Part shown: piece by piece, positions 34,096 through 46,655 of the stretch | Layout: each line of letters opens with the position of its first letter | Position numbering within the stretch: the first letter of the stretch is position 1 | Assembly: GCA_944989445.1 (NCBI GenBank) | Contig: CALYLW010000016.1 | Span: 4,409,765-4,473,764, forward strand | DNA from: Ampullaceana balthica | Taxonomy: Eukaryota > Mollusca > Gastropoda > Lymnaeidae | Direction: 5' to 3' | Length of the DNA stretch: 64,000 nucleotides | Program-made: the position numbers and the translations under genes | The notes under the pieces: model-generated | What the model was told of the DNA's origin: nothing | Database searches by the model: none | Seen by the model: only the letters and a program-made list of their open reading frames with translations

Positions 34096-34230
34096 CAATA
34101 TCAAAGTCTGTTCCAGACACAGACACTCTCTTCCACCGACCTTGACCTTGACTGACATCTGTGCTGACACCTTCCTGTGTTATGGCAGGTTCAAGGCCGG
34201 GGCGCTGGGGAGTTTTGACTGGAGTGTCAT
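34051..34230 (-). CDS. PRUNE2: PRUNE2-like exon: start of BCH domain
   Basis: Acceptor CTCTCTTTACAG, donor CATGGAG|GTCAGT. It encodes DTPVKTPQRPGLEPAITQEG, a linker, then RWKRVSVSGTDFDIDLQAVE and PFRNVLSHG. The DTPV-x-TP lead and the WKR...DMK-x-IEPYRKVISHGGYYG block match the start of the BCH region in BNIP2 and caytaxin. The 180 bases enter with two and leave with one, so GGA-G|GC keeps the conserved HGGYY. The donor lies in a 44-base triplication. Confidence 0.95.
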
Positions 34231-34261
34231 CTGTAAAGAGAGGTAATCATCTCTATTTGGA

Positions 34262-35556
34262 GAGTGAGTTTAACAATGTCATGTTATTGTTTGGTGTATG
34301 GGTTAAATAATGTCATGATATTGTTTGGTGTATGGGTTAAACAATGTCATGTTATTGTTTGGTGTATGGGTTAAATAATGTCATGTTATTGTTTGGTGTA
34401 TGGGTTAAACAATGTCATGTTATTGTTTGCTGTATGGGTTAAATAATGTCATGATATTGTTTGGTGTATGGGTTAAACAATGTCATGTTATTGTTTGGTG
34501 TATGGGTTAACTAATGTCATGTTATTGTTTGGTGTATGGGTTAAACAATGTCATGTTATTGTTTGGTGTATGGGTAAAATAATGCCATGTTATTGTTTGG
34601 TGTATGGGTTAAACAATGTCATGATATTGTTTGGTGTATGGGTTAACTAATGTCATGTTATTGTTTGGTGTATGGGTTAAACAATGTCATGTTATTGTTG
34701 GTGTATGGGTTAAACAATGTCATGATATTGTTTGGTGTATGGGTTAAACAATGTCATGTTATTGTTTGGTGTATGGGTTAAACAATGTCATGTTATTGTT
34801 TGGTGTATGGGTTAAACAATGTCATGTTATTGTTTGGTGTATGGGTTAAACAATGTCATGATATTGTTTGGTGTATGGGTTAAACAATGTCATGTTATTG
34901 TTTGGTGTATGGGTTAAACAATGTCATGATATTGTTTGGTGTATGGGTTAAACAATGTCATGTTATTGTTTGGTGTATGGGTTAACTAATGTCATGTTAT
35001 TGTTTGGTGTATGGGTTAAACAATGTCATGTTATTGTTTGGTGTATGGGTTAAATAATGTCATGTTATTGTTTGGTGTATGGGTTAAACAATGTCATGAT
35101 ATTGTTTGGTGTATGGGTTAACTAATGTCATGTTATTGTTTGGTGTATGGGTTAAACAATGTTATGTTATTGTTGGTGTATGGGTTAAACAATGTCATGA
35201 TATTGTTTGGTGTATGGGTTAAACAATGTCATGTTATTGTTTGGTGTATGGGTTAAACAATGTCATGTTATTGTTTGGTGTATGGGTTAAACAATGTCAT
35301 GTTATTGTTTGGTGTATGGGTTAAACAATGTCATGTTATTGTTTGGTGTATGGGTTAAACAATGTCATGTTATTGTTTGGTGTATGGGTTAAACAATGTC
35401 ATGATATTGTTTGGTGTATGGGTTAAACAATGTCATGTTATTGTTTGGTGTATGGGTTAAACAATGTCATGTTATTGTTTGGTGTATGGGTTAAACAATG
35501 TCATGTTATTGTTTGGTGTATGGGTTAAACAATGTCATGTTATTGTTTGGTGTATG
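34262..35556. repeat. Minisatellite, 34-base unit, about 38 copies
   Basis: Core TGTTTGGTGTATGGGTTAAA; begins about 30 bases upstream (gene sense) of the 34230 acceptor. TTATTG/ATATTG and AAACAA/AATAAT/AACTAA variants recur in a block of about 445 bases (compare 34530-34730 with 34975-35175), a higher-order repeat. Confidence 0.95.
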
Positions 35557-35965
35557 TAAGTTGCTAAATGCCACAACTCTTTGGTAGCAGTGAACAATTG
35601 TAACTTTACTGCTGGTGATGTTACTATTCATTGAAATAATGTTAACAGGTGATGTCATTTCTAGGCAAGGGCAAACATGTCAACAATTATTAGAAGATGT
35701 GGAAAGATATTTTCAATGTCTGCATGATGGTCCAAACAATCTCAAAGAACATGTGACTGAGTTTATGACTAATTGAATTGTTGACATGAATCAAACAGAA
35801 AATGTGAAGATCATATGAGGCCTCTCATCAATGTCCATTCTATTCAAGATGGAATGGATCAAATAAATCAATAGATGGAGAATCAAAAACGAGGGTAAGC
35901 AATAACAAGGATCAACAATGTTCAAGCAATGAAATGGTTATTGTGTTCATAAAAGAAATTGTACT
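35557..35965. other. Intron sequence without recognised features
   Basis: Unique AT-rich DNA between two large arrays. Confidence 0.5.
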
Positions 35966-35967
35966 TG

Positions 35968-38882
35968 AAGCTTTGCCAACATTTCATAAAACTATAGGCA
36001 TGCACAGCTTTCCTGCTACAAGCTTTGCCAACATTTCATCAAACTATAGGCATGCACAGCTTTCCTGCTACAAGCTTTGCCAACATTTCATCAAACTATA
36101 GGCATGCACAGCTTTCCTGCTACAAGCTTTGCCAACATTTCATCAAACTATAGGCATGCACAGCTTTCCTGCTACAAGCTTTGCCAACATTTCATCAAAC
36201 TATAGGCATGCACAGCTTTCCTGCTACAAGCTTTGCCAACATTTCATCAAACTATAGGCATGCACAGCTTTCCTGCTACAAGCTTTGCCAACATTTCATC
36301 AAACTATAGGCATGCACAGCTTTCCTGCTACAAGCTTTGCCAACATTTCATCAAACTATAGGCATGCACAGCTTTCCTGCTACAAGCTTTGCCAACATTT
36401 CATCAAACTATAGGCATGCACAGCTTTCCTGCTACAAGCTTTGCCAACATTTCATCAAACTATAGGCATGCACAGCTTTCCTGCTACAAGCTTTGCCAAC
36501 ATTTCATCAAACTATAGGCATGCACAGCTTTCCTGCTACAAGCTTTGCCAACATTTCATCAAACTATAGGCATGCACAGCTTTCCTGCTACAAGCTTTGC
36601 ACACATTTCATCAAACTATAGGCATGCACAGCTTTCCTGCTACAAGCTTTGCCAACATTTCATCAAACTATAGGCATGCACAGCTTTCCTGCTACAAGCT
36701 TTGCCAACATTTCATCAAACTATAGGCATGCACAGCTTTCCTGCTACAAGCTTTGCCAACATTTCATCAAACTATAGGCATGCACAGCTTTCCTGCTACA
36801 AGCTTTGCCAACATTTCATCAAACTATAGGCATGCACAGCTTTCCTGCTACAAGCTTTGCCAACATTTCATCAAACTATAGGCATGCACAGCTTTCCTGC
36901 TACAAGCTTTGCCAACATTTCATCAAACTATAGGCATGCACAGCTTTCCTGCTACAAGCTTTGCCAACATTTCATCAAACTATAGGCATGCACAGCTTTC
37001 CTGCTACAAGCTTTGCCAACATTTCATCAAACTATAGGCATGCACAGCTTTCCTGCTACAAGCTTTGCCAACATTTCATCAAACTATAGGCATGCACAGC
37101 TTTCCTGCTACAAGCTTTGCCAACATTTCATCAAACTATAGGCATGCACAGCTTTCCTGCTACAAGCTTTGCACACATTTCATCAAACTATAGGCATGCA
37201 CAGCTTTCCTGCTACAAGCTTTGCCAACATTTCATCAAACTATAGGCATGCACAGCTTTCCTGCTACAAGCTTTGCCAACATTTCATCAAACTATAGGCA
37301 TGCACAGCTTTCCTGCTACAAGCTTTGCCAACATTTCATCAAACTATAGGCATGCACAGCTTTCCTGCTACAAGCTTTGCCAACATTTCATCAAACTATA
37401 GGCATGCACAGCTTTCCTGCTACAAGCTTTGCCAACATTTCATCAAACTATAGGCATGCACAGCTTTCCTGCTACAAGCTTTGCCAACATTTCATCAAAC
37501 TATAGGCATGCACAGCTTTCCTGCTACAAGCTTTGCCAACATTTCATCAAACTATAGGCATGCACAGCTTTCCTGCTACAAGCTTTGCCAACATTTCATC
37601 AAACTATAGGCATGCACAGCTTTCCTGCTACAAGCTTTGCCAACATTTCATCAAACTATAGGCATGCACAGCTTTCCTGCTACAAGCTTTGCCAACATTT
37701 CATCAAACTATAGGCATGCACAGCTTTCCTGCTACAAGCTTTGCCAACATTTCATCAAACTATAGGCATGCACAGCTTTCCTGCTACAAGCTTTGCACAC
37801 ATTTCATCAAACTATAGGCATGCACAGCTTTCCTGCTACAAGCTTTGCCAACATTTCATCAAACTATAGGCATGCACAGCTTTCCTGCTACAAGCTTTGC
37901 CAACATTTCATCAAACTATAGGCATGCACAGCTTTCCTGCTACAAGCTTTGCCAACATTTCATCAAACTATAGGCATGCACAGCTTTCCTGCTACAAGCT
38001 TTGCACACATTTCATCAAACTATAGGCATGCACAGCTTTCCTGCTACAAGCTTTGCCAACATTTCATCAAACTATAGGCATGCACAGCTTTCCTGCTACA
38101 AGCTTTGCCAACATTTCATCAAACTATAGACATGCACAGCTTTCCTGCTACAAGCTTTGCCAACATTTCATCAAACTATAGGCATGCACAGCTTTCCTGC
38201 TACAAGCTTTGCCAACATTTCATCAAACTATAGGCATGCACAGCTTTCCTGCTACAAGCTTTGCCAACATTTCATCAAACTATAGGCATGCACAGCTTTC
38301 CTGCTACAAGCTTTGCACACATTTCATCAAACTATAGGCATGCACAGCTTTCCTGCTACAAGCTTTGCCAACATTTCATCAAACTATAGGCATGCACAGC
38401 TTTCCTGCTACAAGCTTTGCCAACATTTCATCAAACTATAGGCATGCACAGCTTTCCTGCTACAAGCTTTGCCAACATTTCATCAAACTATAGGCATGCA
38501 CAGCTTTCCTGCTACAAGCTTTGCCAACATTTCATCAAACTATAGGCATGCACAGCTTTCCTGCTACAAGCTTTGCCAACATTTCATCAAACTATAGGCA
38601 TGCACAGCTTTCCTGCTACAAGCTTTGCCAACATTTCATCAAACTATAGACATGCACAGCTTTCCTGCTACAAGCTTTGCCAACATTTCATCAAACTATA
38701 GGCATGCACATCTTTCCTGCTACAAGCTTTGCCAACATTTCATCAAACTATAGGCATGCACAGCTTTCCTGCTACAAGCTTTGCCAACATTTCATCAAAC
38801 TATAGGCATGCACAGCTTTCCTGCTACAAGCTTTGCCAACATTTCATCAAACTATAGGCATGCACAGCTTTCCTGTTACAAG
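35968..38882. repeat. Very homogeneous 52-base satellite, about 56 copies
   Basis: Core GCCAACATTTCATCAAACTA plus TAGGCATGCACAGCTTTCCT. Nearly all copies are identical. A CACAC-for-CCAAC variant occurs in units near 36600, 37170, 37796, 38003 and 38315; steps are 11, 12, 4 and 6 units. A GACATG variant occurs at about 38128 and 38648, exactly 10 units apart. The first unit has ATAAAACTA. Confidence 0.97.
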
Positions 38883-38949
38883 TTGGAATAAGATCAAAAG
38901 TACAAAATTTGAAAGTGAAACTTACAATCATAAAATACACAGGCAGATG

Positions 38950-39165
38950 GTAAAGTTTAAAGAAATACGTAGCCATGGGCTTTGATTGATAAAGTAATAC
39001 ATAGCCATGGGCTTTGATTGTTAAAGTAATACGTAGCCATGGGCTTTGATTGTTAAAGTAATATGTAGCCATGGGCTTTGATTGTTCAAGTAATATGTAG
39101 CCATGGGCTTTGATTGTTCAAGTTCAAGTAATACGTAGCCATGGGCTTTGATTGTTCAAATACTC
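38950..39165. repeat. 32-base repeat, 6 copies
   Basis: Core GTAGCCATGGGCTTTGATTG. Confidence 0.9.
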
Positions 39166-39182
39166 AACTTTAGATCAGCTAC

Positions 39183-40112
39183 ATCAAACAAACAAGTTCA
39201 TGTAAACAACAAACAAACAAGTTCATGTAAACAACAAACAAACAAGTTCATGTAAACAACAAACAAACGTGTTCATGTAAAAAACAAACAAACAAGTTCA
39301 TGTAAATAACAAACAAACAAGTTCATGTAAACAACAAACAAACAAGTTCATGTAAACAACAAACAAGTTCATGTAAACAATAAACAAACAAGTTCATGTA
39401 AACAATAAACAAACAAGTTCATGTAAACAACAAACAAACAAGTTCATGTAAACAACAAACAAGTTCATGTAAACAACAAACAAACAAGTTCATGTAAACA
39501 ACAAACAAGTTCATGTAAACAACAAACAAACAAGTTCATGTAAACAACAAACAAGTTCATGTAAACAACAAACAAACAAGTTCATGTAAACAACAAACAA
39601 ACGTGTTCATGTAAAAAACAAACAAACAAGTTCATGTAAATAACAAACAAACAAGTTCATGTAAACAACAAACAAACAAGTTCATGTAAACAACAAACAA
39701 GTTCATGTAAACAACAAACAAACAAGTTCATGTAAACAACAAACAAGTTCATGTTAACAATAAACAAACAAGTTCATGTAAACAACAAACAAACAAGTTC
39801 ATGTAAACAACAAACAAGTTCATGTAAACAATAAACAAACAAGTTCATGTAAACAATAAACAAACAAGTTCATGTAAACAACAAACAAACAAGTTCATGT
39901 AAACAACAAACAAACAAGTTCATGTAAACAACAAACAAGTTCATGTAAACAACAAACAAACAAGTTCATGTAAACAACAAACAAGTTCATGTAAACAACA
40001 AACAAACAAGTTCATGTAAACAACAAACAAACAAGTTCATGTAAAAAACAAACAAGTTCATGTAAACAACAAACAAGTTCATGTAGCAACAAACAAGTTC
40101 ATGTAAACAACA
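39183..40112. repeat. 20/24-base repeat, about 42 copies
   Basis: Core AACAAGTTCATGTAAACAAC; long (24) and short (20) units mix, and a block with CGTGTTCATGTAAAAAAC recurs at 39266 and 39601, showing a duplication of about 335 bases. Confidence 0.95.
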
Positions 40113-41840
40113 GTTAAATATGCACAAACAGTTGTTACAAAGCAGTAAACACTGCCATTTGTAACACCATTACGGGTAAAGCCAATGGCATGACTACTAC
40201 CCTCTGTGACGTACAATGTAGCCCATAAAACTTTTTCACAGATTGCATGAGCATTAATAAATTTAGCAAATTGTGAACTATAATTCAGAGAATGAATGTT
40301 CCCAGTGCTCAACTGTCAAACTATGATCATTATAATAATTCTCAAAATCTTTATAAGATTCCAACAGTTTATTTTATTTGTACGAGTATTATCAATACGA
40401 GGTTGTCAACACTTATGTAGTTGACTACTGTCATGTGACTGGCAACAAATCAACACGGTTGTCCACTCAAGCTTAGCCACACAGTTGGTCAAACTAGCTT
40501 ATAAAAGACATTAAATTGATACATTAATCCTAGATCGTTTGGCTTATATTAAAAAAAAGTTTAGAATTTCATGCTGGGGAATTCTATGTTTATTTTAACA
40601 CAAAGGTGAACATCAAAGTTTCAAGGCACAATAAGAACATCCATAATGTGTTACATCCATTACGTGTTACATACATTATCAACATTGTTACAACATTGTC
40701 AAAAGAAAGAGAAAAGTTTGGCATCCCTGCAGAAATAATTTTAAATTTCCTGACTACTACAATGTATGGCGATTTATTTTCTTTAATCTTTAAATTAATT
40801 AGAATTATTTTTGTAAAATTATTTATTGGTTTATTTTTTTTATAGTTTTTGTGTTTATTATTATTTGTTTTTTTTTAGTAAGAGCCTTGTCTAAGTGTTA
40901 GAACGAGAATGTATGGAGAAGGAAAATGGCTTAAGTCGCACTGAAGACAAAGACCAGAGAGAATAATCCATGTTTGAACTCAATCCACTAACATCAGGAA
41001 ATACTTGATCAACAGAATCTTGGCCTCTCTTTACATAGACTTATCCTTTCCGCAGACCATAGCTTCAACATTTTGATACAATTCCACAAGCAACAACAAA
41101 AATTCAAGCAAGCAATTACTGCCATCTTCACACACTGACCACCTTCATTAAGTAGCCATCCACATTGACTGATCATTTTACTGACATCTTCACACACTGA
41201 CTACCTTCATTAAGTAGCCATCCACATTGACTGATCATTTTACTGTAAAAAAAATAATAAAAACTCGACAGATTTCATGTTCAGATTTCAGAAGGAAACA
41301 ACCTTAGAGAAATGTTATTTTTGCCTCTTATAAAATAATGCATCTACTGGCTCACTTGAATTGATACATGAATTGTTGTTTGACTTTTAGAAATAAATAT
41401 TCTAACGCAATAATAACAAACATGTTAATCATAAATATTAGTTATTACAAGACACTGAGGAATAATGAATGCAGGAGCATAAACATCAGATACTATTAGA
41501 ATTCTATGTCATACAAAAGCATTTCAAAATACTAAATGCGATAAAATCACTTAAGTCTATGAACGACTTTAGGTGTTAGACTTGGCGTTCATGAAGGACC
41601 CATAACTACGACAGACTGTAAAAGTAGCGTGCCGTGCCAGGGGGCTGAAGTTGTGTTAGGCAGTGAAACTAACTAAAAACTGACAACATCCAGGGGAAAT
41701 TAAAACACAAGCATGCCACCAATCAAGATTACCTCCTCTTTGTAAAAGCTTTCGTCCTGTTGAAACAGTTGCCAGGTTATATGTGAGGGATAGAACAAAA
41801 ATGTGGAAGATTGATGCTTAGCATTATAATCAACTGCAAT
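40113..41840. other. Intron sequence, mostly unassigned
   Basis: No gene recognised. A 61-base direct repeat occurs twice at about 41123-41245 (core ACTGACATCTTCACACACTG region). Frames of 60-80 codons at 40079-40312 and 40606-40845 have no recognisable domain. Confidence 0.4.
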
Positions 41841-41844
41841 TACT

Positions 41845-41960
41845 TCGTATCATTATAATCACATACAAATACTTTGTATCATTATAATAACATACAAATA
41901 ATTTGTATCATTATAATCCCATACAAATACTTTGTATCATTATAATCACATAAAAAATAC
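41845..41960. repeat. 30-base repeat, 4 copies
   Basis: Core ATCATTATAATCACATACAA. Confidence 0.8.
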
Positions 41961-42482
41961 TTGATCTATCCATCACTAGATCAGATGTTCTCAAACTATG
42001 ATAAAACCAACCCCACAATTCTGAGTACATTAACAAATACTTGTAAACTAGTAGAGAACAAGGATTTAGATGGTTTATTCACAGTCCAAAACAAAACCTT
42101 TGTAAATAAATGAATGGATCTCATTAAAGATATGATCCAATCATGTATACACCACTAGCAATGATTGCATTTTCTCTATTATTTTAAACCTGCATGGCAA
42201 GTATTGTGCTGAGCAATTCCACAACAAAAGAATTTAAAACTCTTTTTATTATTAACTGTAACCCATCAGCTATTTATTTACTAAATTAAAAAATTTAGGC
42301 AACAATCAACCGCAAATAAATTCAATAGAAAATAAAGTGTAATAATTTAATTAAATTATGTTCTTCTAAATAAGTTTTTTGGAAAACTTATTTTGCAGTG
42401 GAGTATTTCTTGTTGATTTCATAACATTACTTGCACATCACCTTTATTTCCCTCAAAAAAATTAAATGTGCTGCATTGGTCT

Positions 42483-43070
42483 ATATGGCGGATTAAGGGG
42501 GGGGGGCTGAACGGGCTAAAGCCAGGGGCCCCCGATGATTTAGGGGCCCCCAAATTTAGTATATTTTATAATAAAGGTGGAAAAATATTTGCATGAATCC
42601 TTAAAAATATGTTAAATTAAATAAATTAATAAAATCTTATGTATTAATCTGATTGCTATTCAGACCCGATAGTAAATACTTTTTATATCTTTTAAATGTG
42701 TCTTTCCCATCAAGTTCTAGTGGTCTTGTGGCTGCCTACAGGCTTGTAGTGCAAGCAGTGTCAGGTTCGAAACCCAGTGGGGGTATGAGTTTTTTTTAAA
42801 TTTGTCTTTTTTTAAATTAAAAACTATCTTTTTACACTCAATTTTACGATACCGGCGAACAGTTATTTCTTTGTGTTCGGTTTTTTGATGAATCCGATCC
42901 CGTAGTACAGACAAATTATGAGAACGGAACCAATGGACTATTTAGTTACAAGTTACAGTTATAGTCTTATATTATTAGCTGTCAGCAATCATTTTATTTC
43001 AAGGGACGCTGGCTGGATTGGGCCCCAGTTTGAATTTCAGCCAGGGGCCCCATGCCTTAATCCGACCCTG
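42483..43070. mobile_element. hAT-like non-autonomous element with 8-base TSD and tRNA-like core
   Basis: Flanked by the perfect duplication ATTGGTCT (42475-42482 and 43071-43078). The right end reversed is CAGGGTCGGATTAAG and the left end ATATGGCGGATTAAG; GGGGCCCC-rich subterminal DNA is shared with the smaller copy at 9053-9208. It landed in the edge of a 22-base minisatellite: GTGCTGCATTGGTC lies on both sides. Interior includes a possible pol III promoter region (separate entry). Confidence 0.75.
42712..42790 (+). other. tRNA-like sequence (SINE head candidate)
   Basis: TAGTGGTCTTGTGG resembles a pol III A box region and AGGTTCGAAACCC matches the B box (GGTTCGANNCC) about 45 bases later. 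This spacing fits a tRNA-derived promoter. No cloverleaf with a clear acceptor stem was found, so it is not called a tRNA gene. Confidence 0.45.
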
Positions 43071-43079
43071 ATTGGTCTG

Positions 43080-43352
43080 ATATCTGTGCTGCATTGATCA
43101 GATATCTGTGCTGCATTGGTCAGATGTCTGTGCTGCATTGGTCAGATATCTGTGCTGCATTGGTCAGATATCTGTGCTGCATTGGTCAGATATATGTGCT
43201 GCATTGGTCAGATATCTGTGCTGCATTGGTCAGAAATCTGTACTGCATTGGTCAGATATCTGTGCTGCATTGGTCAGATATCTGTGCTGCATTGGTCAGA
43301 AATCTGTACTGCATTGGTCAGATATCTGTGCTGCATTGGTCAGATATCTGCT
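43080..43352. repeat. Minisatellite, 22-base unit, 12 copies
   Basis: Unit CTGTGCTGCATTGGTCAGAT plus AT; ends at about 43352. Confidence 0.95.
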
Positions 43353-43555
43353 TGTCCCGGCAGGTTAAAGGGAACATTGCCCCTCACACTCCAAGTTGAG
43401 ATGCCCTGTACGTAAATAAATGGTGGTATGGACAAAAGAAGGTATTCACTGAACAATTTGTTTACGTAAGTTTTTCATAAAACTTCTTTCCATAAGAATA
43501 AACTGCAGCCAAGTGGAGACATCATGGCAATTTGATCCTGTACAACACACTACAC

Positions 43556-43960
43556 TAGCTGAAACTGAAAGAATACCCACCAACAATATTTGAACCCAAC
43601 TGAAGCAATACCCACCAACAACAATATTTGAACCCAACTGAAGTAATACCCACCAACAACAATATTTGAACCCAACTGAAAGAATACCAACAAATAATAT
43701 TTGAACCCAACTGAAGTAATACCCACCAACAATATTTGAACCCAACTGAAGCAATACCCACCAACAACAATATTTGTACCCAACTGAAAGAATACCCACC
43801 AACAATATTTGAACCCAACTGAAGTAATACCCACCAACAATATTTGAACCCAACTGAAAGAATACCCACCAACAATATTTGAACCCAACTGAAAGAATAC
43901 CCACCAATAATATTTGAACCCAACTGAAAGAATACCCACCAACAATATTTGAACACAATA
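43556..43960. repeat. Minisatellite, 33-36-base unit, 12 copies
   Basis: Core AATATTTGAACCCAACTGAA, with AAGAATACC and AGCAATACC / AGTAATACC variants and an extra ACA in some units. Confidence 0.9.
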
Positions 43961-44025
43961 AAGCAATTGTGCACACACATGTTATAGAACAGAACAAACA
44001 GACATAAATGTAACACTCAATGATA

Positions 44026-45056
44026 CAGTTCACATGACCTCTATATGACCTCTATACACAGATGAGATATACTGGAACTAGAAGGGAGACATGATACAGT
44101 TCACATGACCTCTATATGACCTCTATACACAGATGAGATATACTGGAACTAGAGGGGAGACATGATACAGTTCACATGACCTCTATACACAGATGAGATA
44201 TACTGGAACTAGAGGGGAGACATGATACAGTTCACATTACCTGTATACACAGATGAGATATACTGGAACTAGAGGGGAGACATGATACAGTTCACATTAC
44301 CTGTATACACAGATGAGATATACTGGAACTAGAGGGGAGACATGATACAGTTCACATGACCTCTATACACAGATGAGATATACTGGAACTAGAGGGGAGA
44401 CATGATACAGTTCACATTACCTCTATACACAGATGAGATATACTGGAACTAGAGGGGAGACATGATACAGTTCACATGACCTCTATACACAGATGAGATA
44501 TACTGGAACTAGAGGGGAGACATGATACAGTTCACATTACCTCTATACACAGATGAGATATACTGGAACTAGAGGGGAGCCATGATACAGTTCACATTAC
44601 CTCTATACACAGATGAGATATACTGGAACTAGAGGGGAGCCATGATACAGTTCACATTACCTCTATACACAGATGAGATATACTGGAACTAGAGGGGAGA
44701 CATGATACAGTTCACATTACCTCTATACACAGATGAGATATACTGGAACTAGAGGGGAGCCATGATACAGTTCACATTACCTCTATACACAGATGAGATA
44801 TACTGGAACTAGAGGGGAGACATGATACAGTTCACATTACCTCTATACACAGATGAGATATACTGGAACTAGAGGGGAGACATGATACAGTTCACATTAC
44901 CTCTATACGCAGATGAGATATACTGGAACTAGAGGGGAGACATGATACAGTTCACATTACCTCTATACACAGATGAGATATACTGGAACTAGAGGGGAGA
45001 CATGATACAGTTCACATTACCTCTATACACAGATGAGATATACTGGAACTAGAGGG
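44026..45056. repeat. Minisatellite, 60-base unit, 17 copies
   Basis: Core ACAGATGAGATATACTGGAA. On the gene strand each unit contains a pyrimidine-rich run and CTAGTTCCAG followed 22 bases later by AGAG|GTAATG, i.e. paired splice-site-like motifs. Confidence 0.95.
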
Positions 45057-45059
45057 AAA

Positions 45060-45510
45060 AACCCAGTTACGCTTCTGAAGCGACCCCCGACTTTTGAGGA
45101 GATTTTTATGGGTTCAAAAGTCATCTTATAGCCGAAATATATGGTACTGACTAACATGATTGAGCAGGTGAAACCAAAATGAAGTCTCAGGAATAAGAGG
45201 AAGTCTTGGATTATCTATTGTGTTGGTGTATGTGGTGGCCACGGTGGCTGGCGGTGCTTCTGACTTAAACTTTGGACCAGACAGCAACCAAATACAGACC
45301 ACACCCGAACATTAGACAACAAGCTGGACAAGAGTGGACAGTACCCTAGTGGACATAACAACTGAACACTACTTAAATGTCTTGACATGAGCCTGTTGGA
45401 ACATAATTGACCACTACATCAGCCTTCTGGGCCCAAATGACTATTGGTAGGTGTGTCCTGAGCTAATGTATTCACTACATAAGAACAAAACATACAGTGA
45501 ACATAGAGTT
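45060..45510. other. Intron sequence without recognised features
   Basis: Unique, moderately GC-richer DNA; no coding match. Confidence 0.4.
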
Positions 45511-45511
45511 T

Positions 45512-46655
45512 CAGTGTCCTAGAAATGACCAGTAACATATGGTGGCTCCATCCTAGAAATGACCAGTAACATATGGTGGCTCCATCATAGAAATGACCAG
45601 TAACATATGATGGCTCCATCCTAGAAATGACCAGTAACATATGGTGGCTCCATCCTAGAAATGACCATTAACATATGGTGGCTCCATCCTAGAAATGACC
45701 AGTAACATATGGTGGCTCCATCCTAGAAATGACCAGTAACATATGGTGGATCCATCCTAGAAATGACCTGTAACATATGATGGCTCCATCTTAGAAATGA
45801 ACAGTAACAAATGGTGGCTCCATCCTAGAAATGACCAGTAACATATGGTGGCTCCATCCTAGAAATGACCAGTAACATATGGTGGCTCCATCCTAGAAAT
45901 GACCAGTAACATATGGTGGCTCCATCCTAGAAATGACCAGTAACATATGGTGGCTCCATCATAGAAATGACCAGTAACATATGATGGCTCCATCCTAGAA
46001 ATGACCAGTAACATATGGTGGCTCCATCCTAGAAATGACCATTAACATATGGTGGCTCCATCCTAGAAATGACCAGTAACATATGGTGGCTCCATCCTAG
46101 AAATGACCAGTAACATATGGTGGATCCATCCTAGAAATGACCTGTAACATATGATGGCTCCATCTTAGAAATGAACAGTAACAAATGGTGGCTCCATCCT
46201 AGAAATGACCAGTAACATATGGTGGCTCCATCCTAGAAATGACCAGTAACATATGGTGGCTCCATCCTAGAAATGACCAGTAACATATGGTGGCTCCATC
46301 CTAGAAATGACCAGTAACATATGGTGGCTCCATCCTAGAAATGACCAGTAACATATGGTTGGTCCATCCTAGAAATGACCAGCAACATAATATGGTGGCT
46401 CCATCCTAGAAATGACCAGTAACATATGGTGGCTCCATCCTAGAAATAACCATTAACATATGGTGGCTCCATCCTAAAAATGATCAGTAACATATGGTGG
46501 CTCCATCCTAGAAATGACAAGTAACATATGGTGGCTCCACCCTAAAAATGATCAGTAACATATGGTGAGTCCATCCTAGAAATGACCAGTAACATATGGT
46601 GGCTCCACCCTAAAAATGATCACTAACTTATGGTGAGTCCATCCTAGAAATGACC
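45512..46655. repeat. Minisatellite, 34-base unit, about 34 copies
   Basis: Core GACCAGTAACATATGGTGGC. A block of about 375 bases containing distinctive variants (GGATCC, CCTGTAACATATGATGG, AACAGTAACAAATGG) is present twice (around 45590-45840 and 45965-46200), a clear segmental duplication in the array. Confidence 0.95.

Noticed and set aside
40079..40845. 77- and 79-codon frames
   Set aside because: No domain, no splice context and AT-rich composition typical of chance frames.
42717..42914. 65-codon minus-strand frame
   Set aside because: Its start lies in the tRNA-like stretch of the transposon and it has no protein match.
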